NCBI RefSeq assembly: GCF_015670795.1
Contig: NZ_JADPCJ010000008.1
Location: forward strand, 1-64,000
Reading direction: 5' to 3'
Length of the DNA: 64,000 nt
Origin: Collinsella aerofaciens
GTDB lineage: Bacteria > Actinomycetota > Coriobacteriia > Coriobacteriales > Coriobacteriaceae
Shown piece after piece: positions 60,680-64,000 of the stretch. The translations under genes were made by a program, and so were the position numbers. A model generated the notes under the pieces. It worked only from the letters and a program-made list of their open reading frames with translations. It was not told the DNA's origin and made no database searches. How positions within the stretch are numbered: position 1 is the first letter of the stretch; every line of letters starts with the position of its first letter.

Positions 60680-62560
60680 CTAAATCGTGGGAAACGCGAC
60701 AACGTCGGCGGGGCGTGCCAACGTCTCGGCAATACGGTCTTGTACCTCGAGCAGGCAGTCGAGCAACAGTGGGTTAAAGGTACCGCACTTACCGTCCAGG
60801 ATCATCTGGATCGCCTCCTTGTGCGGGATAGCGTCCTTGTACACGCGCACGCTCGTCAGCGCATCATACACGTCGGCCACCGAGACCACCTGCGCGGCAA
60901 TGGGAATCTCGTCGCCCTTAAGGCCATCGGGATAGCCCTTGCCGTCCCAGCGCTCGTGATGCCAACGCGCAATCTGGTACGCATATTCCATAAGCGCATT
61001 GCCGACGTGATGGCGGCCCAGCTCAAGCAACATGTCGGCGCCCATCGTGGTATGCGTCTTCATAATCTCGAACTCCTCGGGCGTAAGGCGCCCGGGTTTG
61101 TTGAGAATCGCATCGTCAATCGACATCTTGCCGATATCGTGCAGCGCCGAAGCCAAGGCAATCGTGGAGCGTTCCTCATTGTCGAGGGAGATCGTGCCGC
61201 TACGCTGGACCAGACAGCCAAGCAGCAGCTCGGTCAGCTTCTCGATGTTCGTAACGTGCCTGCCGCTCTCGCCATTGCGAAGCTCCATGACGCCGGCCAT
61301 GATGTCGATGAGCATGCGACTGTTCTTGACGCGCTCGTTGTACTGCTGGGACAGTAGGTTCGTCAGGCGGCGCTGTTTGGCGTATAGGCGGATGGTGTTG
61401 CTTACACGGCGGCGCACGACACGGGAGTCAAACGGGCGGCTGATATAGTCCGAGGCGCCCAGCTCGTACGCGCGCAGAACCGCATCGTCGGAATCTTCGC
61501 TCGAGATCATAATGACAGGCAGATTGTCACTAACCGATCGGCGCGACAGATCGGCCAGCACCTCAAAGCCGCTCATGCCCGGCATGACAATATCCAGCAG
61601 CACGAGCGACAACTCATCGCCATAGCGGTCGACCATGTCGAGCGCCGTACGACCGTTATCGGCCTCGAGGATGCAATACTCGTCCTTGAGCATCTCGTTG
61701 AGAATGACCCGGTTCATCTCGGAGTCATCGATAATAAGCACCAAAGGCTTTTCGCTTTGGAAGGCCTCGATGGAATCGGCATCGCTCACGACCGTACCGG
61801 CTTTTGTCTTAGCGCGACTCAGTAACTGGACAGCGCGGCCAACGCCCTCATCGACCGTCTCGCCATGAATGCGAACGCCACCAACACATGCCGTCAATCT
61901 CACGTACTCATGGCCCGGAATAATCGTGGCATGAACGGCGTCGGATACCTGATGCAGGCGACGGGTGAAGTCATCGGAGGGAATATTGGGCATGACGACC
62001 ACAAACTTGTCGCAGCCATAGCGCACAAGCTCGTCAGTCGAACGAATTCCGCTGCGTATGGCCGTCGCCACAGCACCGAGTGCAAGGTCGCCGGCATGAC
62101 GGCCACACGTATCGTTGAAGACCCTAAAATCATCAAGGTCGATCACCGCAACGCCGGCATTCATGCGGGCGTTGCGGAGCTTTTCCTCGTAATATCGGCG
62201 ATTGCGCACACTCGTCAGCACGTCGGTGTAGACAAGGTCCTCTTCTGCAGCCTCTTGCTCATTGATCGGACGCACCATCAGCAGGACGTGAGGCTCGCCC
62301 TCGACCTTCAGAGGGCGCAGGCGAGCGCGGTACTCAGTACCATCACTGAGCAGTTTCTCCGACACCTCATCGGAGTCTGCCAAGGCCTCAAGACTCGACT
62401 GGCGCAAACAAGGACACCGATCGCCGGCGAGCAGGCAGTTAGGCTCGCTCTTAATCTGATCGACCGACAGCAAACGCACCACGGGGTAGGTCTTCGCGAC
62501 GCGGGCGACCTCGGCGGCAGCCTCCTCGTCAGTTAGATTTGCCTCGTGATTATTGAGCAT
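60680..62560 (-). CDS. GGDEF-REC-HD-GYP response regulator
   Basis: The 626-aa protein has an N-terminal sensor-like region (1-100), a GGDEF-fold domain (about 105-270) whose active-site motif reads YGCDKF in place of GGDEF and is therefore probably inactive, a receiver domain (about 275-395, phospho-Asp in LVLLDIVMPGMSG, near residue 323), and an HD-GYP domain (about 415-605) with LHDIGK, HHERWDGKGYPDGLKG and ADVYDALTS. The HD-GYP part looks intact and should hydrolyse c-di-GMP or a related dinucleotide under phosphorelay control. Confidence 0.92.
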   Translation of the reverse strand: MLNNHEANLTDEEAAAEVARVAKTYPVVRLLSVDQIKSEPNCLLAGDRCPCLRQSSLEALADSDEVSEKLLSDGTEYRARLRPLKVEGEPHVLLMVRPINEQEAAEEDLVYTDVLTSVRNRRYYEEKLRNARMNAGVAVIDLDDFRVFNDTCGRHAGDLALGAVATAIRSGIRSTDELVRYGCDKFVVVMPNIPSDDFTRRLHQVSDAVHATIIPGHEYVRLTACVGGVRIHGETVDEGVGRAVQLLSRAKTKAGTVVSDADSIEAFQSEKPLVLIIDDSEMNRVILNEMLKDEYCILEADNGRTALDMVDRYGDELSLVLLDIVMPGMSGFEVLADLSRRSVSDNLPVIMISSEDSDDAVLRAYELGASDYISRPFDSRVVRRRVSNTIRLYAKQRRLTNLLSQQYNERVKNSRMLIDIMAGVMELRNGESGRHVTNIEKLTELLLGCLVQRSGTISLDNEERSTIALASALHDIGKMSIDDAILNKPGRLTPEEFEIMKTHTTMGADMLLELGRHHVGNALMEYAYQIARWHHERWDGKGYPDGLKGDEIPIAAQVVSVADVYDALTSVRVYKDAIPHKEAIQMILDGKCGTFNPLLLDCLLEVQDRIAETLARPADVVAFPTI

Positions 62561-62769
62561 ATGGGGCCCTTTCTATCGTCACACACGGCAACGGTGCATA
62601 CCAAATGGTACAAGGGCAACATCTAACAGCTGCAGGCAAACGCGCGATTATCGTTGCATTTTATGACCTAGCAAACGGCGGTAATGGAGCCGCGAGCGCG
62701 CGGTTATGGGTGCATTCGTTAACAATGAAGAAACGCTAACAGTCCCCTCCCCACAGGTCATCGAACGAG

Positions 62770-63567
62770 CTAACGCCCCAAGACATCGCGAACGGCGTTT
62801 GCCGCCGTAACGGGGCGATCGCGCAGACCGTTATGCGCGCCCGGGATCGTCACGAGGGGGCAATCGAGATATTCGGCAGCCGCTCGCGTACCAGCCTCGC
62901 GGGGCGTACCGACCGAAAGCTCGCCCAAAAACACGGCCGACACCGCCTTTGACGCGCGGGCGCGCTCCCAGTCGGGAGCATATGTCATATTTGTTTCGTA
63001 TTCATTGGCCATGAAGCAGCGGCCATTGCGCAGGGCATGTTTGGCTTCCGCTTCGGTCGTCCCAGGGGCCTCGGGGTCCAAGTCGCCGAGGGCTCCCAAG
63101 AAAAGCCGGAGCGCCCTTGAAACCTTTCCAGCCGCAATCATATCGAGCAAAACCGGAGCTGCGCCCATGCCGACGCCTTCGGCCGACACAGCTGGCTCGT
63201 GCAGAATCGCACGGGCGACGAGATGGGGTTTGGTGCGAAGAAGCTCCAGCGCCACCAACGTACCGGCGCTGTGCGCAAGCACATTTGTCGGAGCGCCAAC
63301 GTGTTCGATCACAGCTTGCAGGTCGGCGGCCTGGGCGGCAAGATCATAGCTGCCGTCTGCCGCTTCGCTGCTGTCACCACAGCCGCGGCGGTCGTAGGCA
63401 ATTACGCGGTAGTTGCGGCTGAGCTCACAAGCGATGCCGTCGAAAAATGTGCCGTCGACACAAGCTCCGTGCACGCACACCAAAGCAGGAGTATCAGGCG
63501 ACACATCCGGGCCGGCATATTCGCGACAGGCGATCGTGCCTCCCGCATTCTCGACCGTAAAATCCAT
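62770..63567 (-). CDS. Alpha/beta-fold hydrolase
   Basis: A 265-aa alpha/beta hydrolase with oxyanion segment VHGACVDGTFF, nucleophile Ser100 in AHSAG, and a C-terminal GAHNGLRD histidine. The nucleophile elbow A-H-S-A-G is slightly unlike the usual GHSxG. Probably an esterase or haloperoxidase-like enzyme of unknown substrate. GGGGGC before the ATG. It stands alone between gaps of about 210 bp that show no genes. Confidence 0.88.
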   Translation of the reverse strand: MDFTVENAGGTIACREYAGPDVSPDTPALVCVHGACVDGTFFDGIACELSRNYRVIAYDRRGCGDSSEAADGSYDLAAQAADLQAVIEHVGAPTNVLAHSAGTLVALELLRTKPHLVARAILHEPAVSAEGVGMGAAPVLLDMIAAGKVSRALRLFLGALGDLDPEAPGTTEAEAKHALRNGRCFMANEYETNMTYAPDWERARASKAVSAVFLGELSVGTPREAGTRAAAEYLDCPLVTIPGAHNGLRDRPVTAANAVRDVLGR

Positions 63568-63786
63568 GTTGTGCCCCCATCATCAACGCCCATCCAGTTG
63601 CACGTCAGTACGGTTGGATGGACCCGCATTGCCTTACGCCTTGTTAACAGATTAACTGTACCCGACCCAAGGCTTTTCATGGCACGGCATCATGAGCGAC
63701 GTGAAAAAACGAAACTTGTAAAGCAAGAGCCCGCACCTTGTTTTGGAGCCGATGCTATGCTTAGGCACAATTGTCTTGAGGAGCAT

Positions 63787-64000
63787 ATGCCTATGTCTAC
63801 GTTTTTAAATGCCAGCCCCATCTTTGGGCCCGTTCGCAGCCGTCGCCTTGGTCTCTCGCTCGGCGTCAACATGATGCCGGCCAGCGGCAAAATCTGCACG
63901 TTCGACTGCATTTACTGCGAAAACGGCCTCAACGCCGAGCGCCCCTGCCATGAGCCGTACAACACAGCCGCCGTGGTACTCGACGTGCTCGAGGCAAAGC
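63787..64000 (+). CDS. Radical SAM protein, 5' part (runs off the window)
   Basis: The frame runs to the window end with 71 residues visible. The cluster motif is C-x3-C-x2-C at Cys37, Cys41 and Cys44 (KICTFDCIYCENG), preceded by SPIFGPVRSRRLGLSLGVN, a beginning typical of the COG0731-like (wyosine/TYW1-related) radical SAM group. GAGGAG at 63778-63783 fits the ATG at 63793 better than that at 63787, so the protein may start at MSTFLNASP. Confidence 0.85.
   Translation, partial: MPMSTFLNASPIFGPVRSRRLGLSLGVNMMPASGKICTFDCIYCENGLNAERPCHEPYNTAAVVLDVLEAK

Overview
The window is 64 kb of GC-rich, gene-dense chromosome from an actinobacterium. Gene content, codon use and the many GTG/TTG starts behind strong GGAGG sites fit a gut Coriobacteriia member, most likely Collinsella or a close relative. 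This is judged from protein character only; no 16S gene or other marker is present. I saw no rRNA, tRNA or cas genes.

Layout. 1-2.3 kb: the end of an unknown gene, then groES-groEL (minus strand). 2.4-2.65 kb: a long palindromic element that runs into the 3' end of an amidohydrolase gene, which is divergent from an M20 amidohydrolase. 6-18.5 kb: housekeeping and membrane genes, mostly minus strand: zinc-ribbon membrane protein, YitT, an AmaP-DUF2273-Asp23 envelope-stress operon, YebC, a large polytopic membrane protein, lgt, NifU-like, dCMP deaminase, coaX, then an OPT transporter on plus. 18.7-22.2 kb: a giant sortase-anchored coiled-coil/CAP surface protein with a G9 tract near its 5' end. 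22.5-30.2 kb: DUF389 protein, a small membrane protein, a gene remnant, and a TetR regulator in operon with a 1593-aa activase/dehydratase fusion (BcrAD/HgdB type).

30.3-37 kb is the most unusual stretch: four head-to-tail paralogs of a protein family I do not recognise. Two are about 710 aa and appear to be built from two related halves. The third matches only the C-terminal half and the fourth only the N-terminal half. A less GC-rich orphan gene follows. 38.4-45 kb: RtcB RNA ligase with a DnaB/RecA-like protein that has lost its P-loop, divergent from a WYL regulator and a UvrD-type helicase fused to a PD-(D/E)XK nuclease. 45-48 kb: HAD phosphatase whose start region lies in a 21-bp perfect inverted repeat, and a TetR-MFS pair with matching operators. 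48-50 kb: amt-glnK separated by a long hairpin. 50-51.6 kb: a DUF559-type protein bracketed by approximately 115-bp direct repeats, each an array of hairpin-forming 23-bp units. 51.6-55.2 kb: PF06541 membrane protein, HD protein and a Dxs-like enzyme. 55.2-55.8 kb: a second, unrelated hairpin array. 55.8-60.2 kb: a complete polar amino-acid ABC transporter followed by a C26 peptidase. 60.3-64 kb: an HPt protein with a GGDEF/REC/HD-GYP response regulator, an alpha/beta hydrolase, and the start of a radical SAM gene.

A recurrent theme is short dispersed hairpin repeats between genes. At least three sequence families occur more than once here, several acting as probable terminators.
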